From assembly GCF_051603425.1 (NCBI RefSeq), contig NZ_CP194411.1, positions 124,001 through 188,000 of the forward strand: a stretch of 64,000 bases of DNA, in the 5' to 3' direction. Under the pieces are notes generated by a model. That model was not told the origin of the DNA and ran no database searches. It saw only the letters and a program-made list of their open reading frames with translations. Below, one piece after another: positions 8,049 through 15,880 of the stretch (position 1 is its first letter; every line of letters begins with the position of its first letter). The position numbers were made by a program, and so were the translations under genes. Source of the stretch: Selenomonas sputigena_A. GTDB taxonomy: Bacteria; Bacillota; Negativicutes; Selenomonadales; Selenomonadaceae.

Positions 8049-8617
8049 CGGAACAGCCCTCCATAAAAAGCCAGCAGTTCAGGCGTAAAGAGCGCGGCTG
8101 CAAAAGCTCCCAAAGCAAGAAAGGGGCCAAAGGCGATGCGATCTTTTCTGCCGCGGCCGCAAAAAAGCAGCAAAAAAGCGGCAAAAATCCCGCCGGTAAA
8201 AAAAGCGAGAAAAAGCGCTGCGCATACCCCTGTCGGTCCCAGCCACAAGCCCAGGCAAAACGCGAACTTCACATCGCCGCCCCCCATGCCGCCCCCCGAG
8301 ACTCTGCGCAGCAGTTCGAGCGCTCCGCCGGCGAGAATCCCCGCGACCAGGAATTCCCAAAGCGGGGCGGCCGCAAAGGCGGCGGAAAGGCAAACACCCA
8401 AAAAAGCGAACGGCAGAAGCAACCGATCAAAAATCAGGCCGTACACCATATCGAGCAGCGAAATGCGCAGAAGGAATGCAAAAAGCGAAAAGAGAACGAG
8501 GAATTCCCTGCCCCAGCCATAGCCGAGAAGCAATGCTGCAGCCCCGAGCAAAACGCCCAGCGAAAAGACAAACCTTCCGCCCGGCGGCAAGGAGGGAACC
8601 CTTTGCCTCCCGGCCAC
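8045..8617 (-). CDS. Prepilin peptidase, A24 domain only
   Basis: Membrane aspartyl protease that removes prepilin leader peptides. The 190-residue protein is almost entirely transmembrane (six or seven helices). It has the two catalytic aspartates of family A24: one in RISLLDMVYGLIFD and one in GGGMGGGDVKFAFCLG, a GxGD-type motif. It lacks the N-terminal cysteine-bearing methyltransferase domain of full-length PilD, so it should cleave but probably not N-methylate. The GTG start lies 2 nt after the major pseudopilin gene. TadV/archaeal FlaK-like peptidases have this minimal form. Confidence 0.82.
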   Translation of the reverse strand: MAGRQRVPSLPPGGRFVFSLGVLLGAAALLLGYGWGREFLVLFSLFAFLLRISLLDMVYGLIFDRLLLPFAFLGVCLSAAFAAAPLWEFLVAGILAGGALELLRRVSGGGMGGGDVKFAFCLGLWLGPTGVCAALFLAFFTGGIFAAFLLLFCGRGRKDRIAFGPFLALGAFAAALFTPELLAFYGGLFR

Positions 8618-8619
8618 GA

Positions 8620-9084
8620 TCAGCTTTTCCCCGGGGCGGCCTTCTCGTCCCCCTTGCGCCCAAATTCACTGAGCTTATGTCCGTCAAGCGTCGCCTGGAT
8701 TTCTCCATGCTCCCCTGCGGTAAGGACATAGCTTGCCCCCGCCTTTTCCACAGTCGTGCCCGTGCGCAGGAAATAACTCCCTGTCGGCGGCCGCAATGCC
8801 TCGACATCGAGAATATAATCCTTCAATTGATTCACGTTCTGCGGATAAATGCCTTTCTCCGCCTTGTAAAGGCTCACCGCCGTATTAAGCGTGCTGAGAT
8901 CGGCCTGGATTTTTGACGTATTCGCCAAAGTCATGGACTGGGCAAATTTCGGCACGGCAATCGCTGCCAGCACCCCGATGATGCAGATGACAAGCAGCAT
9001 TTCCAGAAGCGTGAACCCGCCTTCTCCCAAGCGTTCTGCACGCTTTTCCCGCTTCTTCAGCAACAGCTCTGTTCTCTCATCCAT
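8620..9084 (-). CDS. Major type IV pilin / GspG-like pseudopilin
   Basis: 154 residues with an unusually long 23-residue hydrophilic leader. It is followed by GGFTLLEMLLVICIIGVLAA, the strongest prepilin motif in the cluster (cleavage between G and F, glutamate at +5). The mature part has the GspG/ComGC-like KIQADLSTLNTAVSLYKAEKG helix and a short C-terminal domain, giving a small pilin of about 130 residues. No C-terminal disulfide cysteine pair is present. Well-placed AGGAGG before the ATG. Probably the main structural subunit of the pilus. Confidence 0.82.
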   Translation of the reverse strand: MDERTELLLKKREKRAERLGEGGFTLLEMLLVICIIGVLAAIAVPKFAQSMTLANTSKIQADLSTLNTAVSLYKAEKGIYPQNVNQLKDYILDVEALRPPTGSYFLRTGTTVEKAGASYVLTAGEHGEIQATLDGHKLSEFGRKGDEKAAPGKS

Positions 9085-9120
9085 AGCCAGCCCTCCTCGC
9101 CGTAAAAACCATCTTTCATC

Positions 9121-10317
9121 TTAATAACCGTAAGCGCCAATCATCTCAAACATGGGCAAGGCGACCGAAAGCACGACAAGCGCGACAACGGCGCCCAGCA
9201 GGAGCACCATCAGCGGCTCGATCATGGCTTCGAGCCGCTCGGCTCGCATTTCGCCGGTAAAGCGGCAAAAATCCGCCGCTTTGGCCAGCATAGCGGAAAG
9301 CTCTCCCGTGCGCTCACCCACGCGCAAAAGTTCGAGCACGAGCGGCGGAAAAACAGCCTCCGGACCAACCGCCGCCCCCAAAGCCCCGCCTCTTTCCACT
9401 TCCTTCTCCATCGCGGAAAACAAGGATGACAAAAAACGATTCTGCGTTACGCCTCCGGAAACAGCAAGCGCCTCGTGGAGCGGAATGCCGCTTTCCAACA
9501 AAACAGCCAGCGTATCAAAAAGTGTCATGAGCTCCAAGTCGAGACGCAGCCTGCCCCAAAGGGGCAGATGCAGCACGAAAGCATCGACCCGAAGCCGCCA
9601 GGCTTCCTTTTGCCGGAGAAGCAGCCACGCCGCTGCCGAAACGGGCAGAAGCGCCAACAGAAGCAGGCCGTGCTCCTCAAAAAGACTGCCGATTCCCAGA
9701 ACCAACCGCGTCGGCAAAGGCAGCTCCACGACAAGCCCTTCAAAGAGGCGGACAAAATTCGGCAGCACAAAGAGAAAGATGAAGCCAAGGGCAAAGGCTG
9801 CCGCCGTTGCCAAAAAAGCCGGATAGACAAGCGCCGTCCGCAGTTTTTCGCGCACACGCCAGCTTTTTTCCGTCTGGTCGGCCAGCTTTTCCAGCATCGT
9901 CCCAAGGCTGCCGCCAACCTCTCCCGCACGCACAAGGCTGACGATTACAGCAGGAAAAACCTCCCCATGGCGTGCCATCGCATCGGCAAGGGACGCCCCC
10001 ATCTCCATGCGTTCCGCCATATCCTTGAGCAGAGCCGCGCGCCCTCCCGGCGCACCTTCCGCCAAAATTCGCAGGCTCTCGCTGGCGGAAAGCCCTGCCG
10101 AAAGCATCAAGGCGATTTCACGGCAGAAGATCATGCAGTACCTTCGGTTTGCGGCACGGTAAAAAGCAAAATGCCATTTGTAGCGTCTCTTGAGTTCCAG
10201 CGCAAAAAGCCCATGCGCCTGAATCTGACGCGCCGCTTCCGTACGAGAGCGGGCCTCGACTTCGCCGCGGCGCAGATCTCCCGTCTCCGTCCTCGCCGTA
10301 TAGGAAAAAGCCGGCAC
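9121..10317 (-). CDS. pilC: Type IV pilus inner-membrane platform protein PilC/GspF
   Basis: Polytopic platform protein that couples the PilB and PilT motors to pilin insertion. The 398-residue sequence starts with the N-terminal FSYTARTETGDLRRGEV region. It has two T2SSF domains, each with the GxSLxxAM-type helix (EMGASLADAMARHGEVFP and ERGGALGAAVGPEAVFPP) and the following RxGExxGxL motif (VRAGEVGGSLGTML and LRVGERTGELSAML). Three membrane segments are visible, one at the extreme C-terminus. GTG start preceded by AAGGGGG. It lies between pilT and the pilin gene. Confidence 0.93.
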   Translation of the reverse strand: MPAFSYTARTETGDLRRGEVEARSRTEAARQIQAHGLFALELKRRYKWHFAFYRAANRRYCMIFCREIALMLSAGLSASESLRILAEGAPGGRAALLKDMAERMEMGASLADAMARHGEVFPAVIVSLVRAGEVGGSLGTMLEKLADQTEKSWRVREKLRTALVYPAFLATAAAFALGFIFLFVLPNFVRLFEGLVVELPLPTRLVLGIGSLFEEHGLLLLALLPVSAAAWLLLRQKEAWRLRVDAFVLHLPLWGRLRLDLELMTLFDTLAVLLESGIPLHEALAVSGGVTQNRFLSSLFSAMEKEVERGGALGAAVGPEAVFPPLVLELLRVGERTGELSAMLAKAADFCRFTGEMRAERLEAMIEPLMVLLLGAVVALVVLSVALPMFEMIGAYGY

Positions 10318-10353
10318 AGGACCACCCCCTTGCCATCCTTCCGATTCCCCGTC

Positions 10354-11439
10354 TCAGCAAGAAGCCAATGCTTCCTCCCATGTCGCCCGCGCAATCTTTC
10401 CGGCACGGAACAGCTCTTCCACAGACTGCGCCAATGTCTGCATCCCCGCCGCACGTCCTGCAAGAATGGCGTCCCTGAGCTGCGCCACCTTGCCCGCGCG
10501 TATGAGGTTGCGCACGGCAGGCACGGCGACGAGCGCCTCCGCTGCAAGGACACGGCCGCCTGAAGCTGCCGCAAGAAGACGCTGCGAAAAAACCGCACGC
10601 AGGACGAGCGAAAGCTGGCTGCGAATCTGCGCCTGCTCCTCCCCGGAAAACATGCCTTCAAGGCGCAGCGCCGCCTCCGCCGCGTCCTTCGTGTGCAGCG
10701 TCGCGAGCACGAGGCAGCCCGTTTCGGCTGCCTGCAGCGCGATGCGCACCGTCTCGGGCTCACGTATCTCACCGACAAAAATGACATCGGGATCCTCACG
10801 CAAGGCGCTCCTGAGCCCCGCCGGAAACGATAAGAAATCCCGGCCAAGCGCCCGTTGGCTGATAAAGCATCGTTTCGGCAAAAATTCGTACTCGATGGGA
10901 TCTTCGAGTGTGACAATATGCGCCGCCCTCTGCCTGTTCATTTCCTCGATGAAAGACGCAAGCGTCGTCGACTTGCCAGAGCCAGTGCGCCCACCGACAA
11001 GTATGAGGCCATCCCCGGCAGAGAGCAGGGAGGACAGCACCCCCGGCACGCCAAGGGCGGCAAGCGGCGGGATGCGCTGCGGCAGCAAGCGCAGGGCCAG
11101 CGCCCAAGCGCCTTTTTGGGAGTATGCGTGCGCACGAAAACGCCGTCCCTGCGCCGTGAGGGAAAAATCAAGCTGCCTTTCCCTCCGAAGCGCGGCGTGC
11201 TCCGTCTCCGTCAGGAAACACCCGAGAAAGTCCTCCATCTCTGCTGCAGACAGCGGATCCTGCTCCGCTCGTGCTGCCAATGGTCTGTCGCTTTCGGGCA
11301 AGGACGCCGTCCCCCAAGCTGACAGGGCGCCGTCCACGCGCAGGAAGGGAACCTGCCCCTCTGCCAGATGGATATCCGAAGCCTCCTGCCGTATCGCCTC
11401 CGCCAACACCGCTGTCAGTCTAGACGCCAAAGGAACCAT
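10354..11439 (-). CDS. pilT: Twitching-motility/retraction ATPase PilT
   Basis: Hexameric ATPase that disassembles the pilus. It carries SDIHLAEGQVPFLRVDG at the N-terminal domain, Walker A GGRTGSGKSTTLASF, the Asp box TLEDPIEYEF, Walker B DPDVIFVGEIREPET and the His box ATLHTKDAAEA; the last differs from the usual TLHTNSA. About 361 residues from the ATG at 11439. The frame is open to 11559 but that would overlap pilB by 140 nt. A TTG at 11430 is better spaced from AAGGGGG and is an alternative start. It overlaps the pilB 3' end slightly. Confidence 0.92.
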   Translation of the reverse strand: MVPLASRLTAVLAEAIRQEASDIHLAEGQVPFLRVDGALSAWGTASLPESDRPLAARAEQDPLSAAEMEDFLGCFLTETEHAALRRERQLDFSLTAQGRRFRAHAYSQKGAWALALRLLPQRIPPLAALGVPGVLSSLLSAGDGLILVGGRTGSGKSTTLASFIEEMNRQRAAHIVTLEDPIEYEFLPKRCFISQRALGRDFLSFPAGLRSALREDPDVIFVGEIREPETVRIALQAAETGCLVLATLHTKDAAEAALRLEGMFSGEEQAQIRSQLSLVLRAVFSQRLLAAASGGRVLAAEALVAVPAVRNLIRAGKVAQLRDAILAGRAAGMQTLAQSVEELFRAGKIARATWEEALASC

Positions 11440-12811
11440 CCCCCTTGCCGGCGTCGCCGCCGCTTGATGCGCTGTTGGCGGCTGTATCATCCAGACGCCC
11501 CGCCGGCCTTCCGGACAGAACAGCCTCATCCCCATCAGCCTCGCCGCCGTAGAGCACACGCGCCACTTCCTCCAGCGTCGTCAATCCCTGCCCTGCTTTT
11601 TCAAGACCGTCCTCCAGCAGTGTCGTCATCCCCTGCTTTCGGGCAAGGGCGCGCATTTCGCCAAGGCTTGCCCTCTCCAAGACAGCCTGCTCCAGCGCCT
11701 CATCGACAAAAAGAAGCTCATGCAGGGCGATGCGCCCAAAAAACCCCGTACCGCCGCAGGCCGCACAGCCGGAATTTTTCCAAAGCGTCACGCGCCCCGT
11801 CCGTCCGTCTGTCTGCGCCCAAAGGGGCAGCTCCGCCGAAAAAGGCTCTCTGCAGCATGGACAGGACCGCCGCACAAGGCGCTGCGCCAACACACCTGAA
11901 AGAGCCGCCGCAAGCAGATAGGCCGGCACCCCCATATCGAGCAGGCGGAAAACAGCGCTCACCGCGTCCTTCGTATGCATCGTGGAAAAGAGCAGATGTC
12001 CCGTCAATGCCGCACGAATCGCCATTTCCGCCGTTTCGGCATCACGGATCTCGCCAAGCACGATTTCATCGATATCGGATCTTAAAAGCGCCCGCAAACC
12101 GACAGCATACGTCAGCCCTGTCTTCACATTCACTTGAACCTGGTTGATGCCGTCAATATGGTATTCGGGCGGATCCTCAATCGTCATGATATTGCGCTCG
12201 GGTGAATTTATTTCGGAAAGCGCCGCATAAAGCGTCGTCGTCTTGCCTGAATTCACCGGCCCCACGATCAAGGCCATGCCGCCCGGCTGATGACAAAGCC
12301 GGCGAAACAGTTTTTCGTTTCGCTCAGAGAAATACAGATTCCCGATCTCCAGGAGATCCTGCGAACGATGCAGCAAGCGCAGAACAGCTTTTTCCCCGGC
12401 CAGAAGCGGCAGAGTCGCCACGCGGATGTCAACCGTCTCCGTACCGTCGGACGGCGTGTAGCGCATGCGCCCGTCCTGCGCCGCGCGATGCTCCACGCTG
12501 TCGAGATGCGCCATGACCTTTATGCGCGCAAGCAAAAACGCATGAACCTCCATAGGGACAGGCGCATGCGTTTCCAGTAATCTTCCATCAACACGGTAAC
12601 GGATGCGGACAGCGCCCCGATAAGGCTCGATGTGTATATCACTCGCCCTGAGCCGCAGCGCTTCTTCAATCATGCGATCGACAAACTCCACGACCGGCAC
12701 ACGCCCCAAATCACCCAGACGCCCCATAGGGCTTCCAGGCCTTTGCCCGCGTATGCTCTGCAGCAAGCGGCCTAACAGCGTTTGGTACGAATCTTCTGCG
12801 GTCCTTTGCAT
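11420..12811 (-). CDS. pilB: Pilus extension ATPase PilB/GspE
   Basis: ATPase that powers pilus assembly. Seen: ASDIHIEPYRGAVRIRYRVDG (N2 domain), Walker A VGPVNSGKTTTLY, TIEDPPEYHIDGINQVQVN, Walker B IDEIVLGEIRDAETAE, the His box STMHTKDA, and the four-cysteine zinc site (CPCC and CAAC). It lacks the long N1 domain of large PilB proteins, so at about 463 residues it resembles compact GspE/ComGA types. EDPPE and EIVLGEIRD depart from the usual EDPVE and IILVGEIRD. The ATG at 12811 has GGAGG eight bases upstream. First pilus gene after aroE. Confidence 0.9.
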   Translation of the reverse strand: MQRTAEDSYQTLLGRLLQSIRGQRPGSPMGRLGDLGRVPVVEFVDRMIEEALRLRASDIHIEPYRGAVRIRYRVDGRLLETHAPVPMEVHAFLLARIKVMAHLDSVEHRAAQDGRMRYTPSDGTETVDIRVATLPLLAGEKAVLRLLHRSQDLLEIGNLYFSERNEKLFRRLCHQPGGMALIVGPVNSGKTTTLYAALSEINSPERNIMTIEDPPEYHIDGINQVQVNVKTGLTYAVGLRALLRSDIDEIVLGEIRDAETAEMAIRAALTGHLLFSTMHTKDAVSAVFRLLDMGVPAYLLAAALSGVLAQRLVRRSCPCCREPFSAELPLWAQTDGRTGRVTLWKNSGCAACGGTGFFGRIALHELLFVDEALEQAVLERASLGEMRALARKQGMTTLLEDGLEKAGQGLTTLEEVARVLYGGEADGDEAVLSGRPAGRLDDTAANSASSGGDAGKGDGSFGV

Positions 12812-12931
12812 ATGCATAGCCTCCAAAAGAATCCTCGCATCTGTCTTGCTCCGGCTTCCGTGCTGACTTTCCTTATTCGTGCTTTTTTCCTTGCCGCTTG
12901 CAGCGGCGTTCTTGCCTTCCTGCTCTTTTCC

Positions 12932-13816
12932 TCACCTTTCAGGCTTCGGTTTTTCCGGTCTTCCCCGCTCCAATGCCCCATGCAGGGCTTCTGCCATCAC
13001 GGCGAAATCCGCCGTCTTGCCTGTCCAGAGCTTAAAAGCCGCCGCCCCTTGCCCCACAAGCATCCCTTCCCCATTCAGCACCGAGCAGCCCTGTGCCGCT
13101 GCACGCCGCAAAAATGACGTTTCGGCCGGCGTATAAATGATATCGTAGAAAAACGTGCCCGGCTGCACCTCTTCCCAAGGGACAGGGGGAGCCGCTTCGA
13201 TCTCAGGCGCCATGCCGAGCGATGTCGCATTGACGACAAGCTCCGCCGCGCGAACAGCATGCCGAAAAGATTCTTCATGCCACTCGAAAAGGCGAATCGT
13301 ACCGTATCGGGAGAATTCCTCCGCCAAAGGCCGTGCCTTCTGCGGATTGCGCACACCGATGACAATTTCTGCCGCGCCCGCCTGAAAAAGCCCCCAAAGA
13401 ACAGCACGTGCCGCGCCGCCCGCCCCCAAAAGCACCACACGCTTTCCTGCGAGCGAAAAACTCCGTGCTTCCAATGCGCCGATAAAACCCGCCGCATCCG
13501 TATTGCAGCCTTTGAGCCTTCCCTCTTCCAACACGACCGTATTGACCGCGCCAATGGCACGGGCTGCCGCATCCACCTCATCGAGAAGCGGTATGATGGC
13601 CGTCTTATGCGGAATCGTCACATTGAAGCCGCGAAACCCCAACGCTCGGAGCCCGCGAACCGCTTCCGGAAGATCGGCGGGCGCCACAGGAAGCGCGATG
13701 TAGGCAAAATCCAGTCCCGCTTTCTGCAAAGCGGCATTCTGCATCACCGGCGAAAGAGAATGGGCAATCGGCCAACCGATGACAGCAAGATTCTTTGTCC
13801 TTCCACTAAACATCAT
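12932..13816 (-). CDS. aroE: Shikimate dehydrogenase
   Basis: NADPH-dependent reduction of 3-dehydroshikimate to shikimate. Signatures are IGWPIAHSLSPVMQNAA (shikimate binding), NVTIPHKTAIIPLLDEVD with the catalytic lysine, the NADP motif LLGAGGAARAV, NATSLGM, and the C-terminal GEGMLVGQGAAAFKLWTG. About 294 residues. ATGs at 13816 and 13813 both fit; AAAGGA lies six bases before the first. Longer frames to 13858 lack a ribosome site. It heads the pilus cluster, about 120 nt upstream of pilB, with no clear terminator between. Confidence 0.95.
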   Translation of the reverse strand: MMFSGRTKNLAVIGWPIAHSLSPVMQNAALQKAGLDFAYIALPVAPADLPEAVRGLRALGFRGFNVTIPHKTAIIPLLDEVDAAARAIGAVNTVVLEEGRLKGCNTDAAGFIGALEARSFSLAGKRVVLLGAGGAARAVLWGLFQAGAAEIVIGVRNPQKARPLAEEFSRYGTIRLFEWHEESFRHAVRAAELVVNATSLGMAPEIEAAPPVPWEEVQPGTFFYDIIYTPAETSFLRRAAAQGCSVLNGEGMLVGQGAAAFKLWTGKTADFAVMAEALHGALERGRPEKPKPER

Positions 13817-13829
13817 TGTATTCCTTTCC

Positions 13830-13858
13830 ATTGTATCAAGAAGAATTTTTTTCAGCAA
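13830..13858 (-). promoter_or_regulatory. Candidate promoter of aroE-pilus operon
   Basis: On the minus strand TTGCTG (13853-13858) and TACAAT (13830-13835) have a 17-nt spacer. The expected start of transcription falls only a few bases before or within the Shine-Dalgarno of aroE, so either the leader is extremely short or the true promoter lies further upstream. Confidence 0.35.
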
Positions 13859-14016
13859 TAGAAGATTTGCCCTAAAATTTTACAAATAATCCTACTATTT
13901 CATTATTTCCTTCTTTTCCCTTGTCTATCGTAACAAGGAAACCCTCTTTTGTAAAGCCGCTGCTTCATCCCACCCTCCCTTCCTCAGAAATGCAGAATCA
14001 CAAAGCGCACAGCCAT

Positions 14017-14045
14017 TTGACACGGCACGGCCTTCGGCGTATACT
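14017..14045 (+). promoter_or_regulatory. Strong sigma-70 promoter of trpD
   Basis: A consensus -35 TTGACA (14017-14022) and near-consensus -10 TATACT (14040-14045) are separated by exactly 17 nt. This gives a transcript start near 14052 and a leader of about 85 nt. Confidence 0.85.
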
Positions 14046-14081
14046 GAATGCACTCAGCGCTTCTGCGGTACAGGAAGAAGC

Positions 14082-14127
14082 ATGCTCCGACTTTTGCCGC
14101 AAAAGCAAATCCATCCCAAAGGAGCAT
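14082..14127 (+). promoter_or_regulatory. Leader hairpin that can mask the trpD ribosome-binding site
   Basis: ATGCTCC at 14082-14088 is perfectly complementary to GGAGCAT at 14121-14127, which contains part of the trpD Shine-Dalgarno AAAGGAG. A nested perfect hairpin (CTTTTGC and GCAAAAG, 14091-14105) lies in the loop. No Trp-rich leader peptide and no T-box GGGTGGTACCGCG-type sequence was seen. Confidence 0.4.
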
Positions 14128-14136
14128 CTGCACCCT

Positions 14137-15156
14137 ATGATAAAAGAAGCCATCGAAAAGATTGTCGGCAAAAAAGACCTTACATACCGAGAAGCCTATG
14201 ATGTGATGAATGAAATCATGAGCGGCAAAACAAGCCCTGTCGAAAATGCCGCCTACCTCGCAGCGCTTTCAACGAAGAGCGCCAAGGCTGAAACGACGGA
14301 GGAGATCGCAGGCTCGGCAGCCGCCATGCGCGAACACGCCCTCGCCGTCAGGCATCCCGGCATCGAAGTACTGGAAATCGTCGGCACGGGCGGCGACCAC
14401 GCGGGCAGCATCAATGTATCGACGACGGCCTCCTTCATCATCGCCGCCGCAGGGATTGCAGTCGCCAAGCACGGCAACCGCGCGGCATCCTCCAAAAGCG
14501 GCGCCGCCGACTGCCTCGAGGCGCTCGGCGTCAACATCAGTCTGGAGCCGGAAAAATGTACCGCGCTTCTCAAGGACATCGGCCTCTGCTTCATGTTCGC
14601 ACAGAAATACCACGCCTCGATGAAGCATGTCGGCGCCATCCGTCGGGAACTCGGCATCCGCACGGTCTTCAACATCCTCGGCCCCTTGACGAACCCCGCC
14701 CGCCCCGAGCGCATGCTTTTAGGCGTCTACGACGAATACCTGCTGGAACCGCTGACCAAAGTGCTCATCAGCCTCGGTCTCAAACGCGGCATGGTCATCT
14801 ACGGCACGGACTGCCTCGATGAGATCTCCATCAGCGCTCCCACAAAAGTCTCCGAATTCAAGGACGGCTGGTACAAGACGTACACGATCAGCCCCGAAGA
14901 TTTCGGCATGAAACTTGCCCAAAAGCAAGATATCGTCGGCGGCACAGCCGAGGAGAACGCCGCCATTACGCGCGCGATCCTCACGGGCGCCCAAGGCGCG
15001 AAAACCGACATCGTGCTCTTGAACGCCGGCGCTGCCATCTACATCGGCGGCAAGGCCGACTCCATCAAGGACGGCATAGAAAAAGCCCGCACCCTCATCC
15101 AAAACGGCGCGGCCGAAAAGAAGCTGCAGGAATTCATCGAACAATCGAATCACTGA
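14137..15156 (+). CDS. trpD: Anthranilate phosphoribosyltransferase
   Basis: Transfers phosphoribose from PRPP to anthranilate in tryptophan synthesis. The 339-residue product starts MIKEAIEKIVGKKDLTYREA. It has the PRPP-binding VGTGGDHAGSINVST, the KHGNRAASSKSGAADCLEALG region, FMFAQKYHASMKHV and NILGPLTNPA. The frame is open upstream to 13921 but the family start and AAAGGAG point to 14137. No other trp gene is adjacent; trpB sits alone 34 kb away, so the pathway is dispersed in this genome. Own promoter and terminator. Confidence 0.96.
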   Translation: MIKEAIEKIVGKKDLTYREAYDVMNEIMSGKTSPVENAAYLAALSTKSAKAETTEEIAGSAAAMREHALAVRHPGIEVLEIVGTGGDHAGSINVSTTASFIIAAAGIAVAKHGNRAASSKSGAADCLEALGVNISLEPEKCTALLKDIGLCFMFAQKYHASMKHVGAIRRELGIRTVFNILGPLTNPARPERMLLGVYDEYLLEPLTKVLISLGLKRGMVIYGTDCLDEISISAPTKVSEFKDGWYKTYTISPEDFGMKLAQKQDIVGGTAEENAAITRAILTGAQGAKTDIVLLNAGAAIYIGGKADSIKDGIEKARTLIQNGAAEKKLQEFIEQSNH

Positions 15157-15198
15157 AACGCAAACAGCCGCCATCATCGTATGGCGGCTGTTTGCGTT
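15157..15198 (+). terminator. Terminator of trpD
   Basis: A perfect 18-bp inverted repeat (15157-15174 with 15181-15198, 6-nt loop) starts immediately after the trpD stop. The distal arm ends TTTGCGTT; the U-tract is weak, but the stem is very stable. Confidence 0.8.
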
Positions 15199-15413
15199 CG
15201 TTCAACATTGTCACAAAAATATTTCCGTCTTGCCCCTGATTCTAATGATGCACCTTCTTGCACACCCCTAGCAGCAAAACTGGACACGAGAATCTAAAAA
15301 TCGGTCAGGGCTTCATGGCAAAGTCCGACACCAAAGACCAGCGCCATATTCCCCCGAAAAGGGCAATTCCAGTACCGACAAGAGACCCATCCTTAATTTT
15401 CTGGAACAATCCC
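15199..15413. other. Gap without recognised gene
   Basis: About 215 nt between the trpD terminator and the tpsA promoter. A 72-codon frame (15258-15476) has no family resemblance and no ribosome site, and I see no structured RNA. Confidence 0.5.
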
Positions 15414-15442
15414 TTGCAAAGCTTCATTGATTATGTTATCAT
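15414..15442 (+). promoter_or_regulatory. Promoter of the tpsA remnant
   Basis: TTGCAA (15414-15419) and TATCAT (15437-15442) with a 17-nt spacer, about 50 nt upstream of the tpsA start. Confidence 0.6.
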
Positions 15443-15490
15443 TAAATCACTCTGTGATAAATACAGGAATCCATGAGGAGGATGTCGAAT

Positions 15491-15859
15491 ATGAGAAGAA
15501 ACGACCTTGCACGAAAGATTACAAGCTGGCTCACCTTGGGCGTCTTTTCGTTGCAGCCGTCTCTTGCTTTTGCTACGGACATCGTTGCCGACGCTTCGGC
15601 GCCCGAAGCGCAGCGTCCCTATGTGACGGAGACGGCGAGCGGCGTCCCGCTCGTGCAGATCGCCCGCCCCGACGGCAGCGACGTCTCCGTGAACCGCTAC
15701 GAGGCGTTCAGTGTCCCGGAACACGGCGCCATCCTCAACAACGCCTTTCTCTTCTCGAAGAACTTGCCGCCGCCTTCGACATGGAAAGGGGTCTCATTAA
15801 AGGAGATAATTAAAGCTGCAAAAAAAGAGATGCATCGGCAAAAAGCAAAAAATTACTAA
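15491..15859 (+). pseudogene. TpsA/FHA-like exoprotein, collapsed N-terminal remnant
   Basis: Starts with ATG at 15491 after AGGAGG. It encodes an extended signal peptide (MRRNDLARKITSWLTLGVFS, later SLAFA) and the beginning of a two-partner-secretion domain (GVPLVQIARPDGSDVSVNRY, HGAILNNAFLFS). A normal TpsA runs for over a thousand residues; here the frame breaks at about residue 90. Near 15761 the DNA GAACTTGCCGCCGCCTTC matches the pretoxin segment at about 17473-17490 (QELAAAF) but in another frame. The reading then runs into KEIIKAAKKEMHRQKAKNY, which looks like the tail of a toxin directly before an immunity gene. I infer a large internal deletion. Confidence 0.75.
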
Positions 15860-15880
15860 CAGATAAGAGGTTTAATAAAG

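Noticed and set aside
12772..12981. 69-codon minus-strand frame between aroE and pilB
   Set aside because: It overlaps both neighbours in another frame, with low-complexity basic composition and no homologue known.
14062..14072. TGCGGTAC sequence resembling a T-box core before trpD
   Set aside because: The full GGGTGGTACCGCG consensus and the specifier loop are absent.
15258..15476. 72-codon frame before tpsA
   Set aside because: No ribosome site, no resemblance to known proteins, and it runs over the tpsA promoter.
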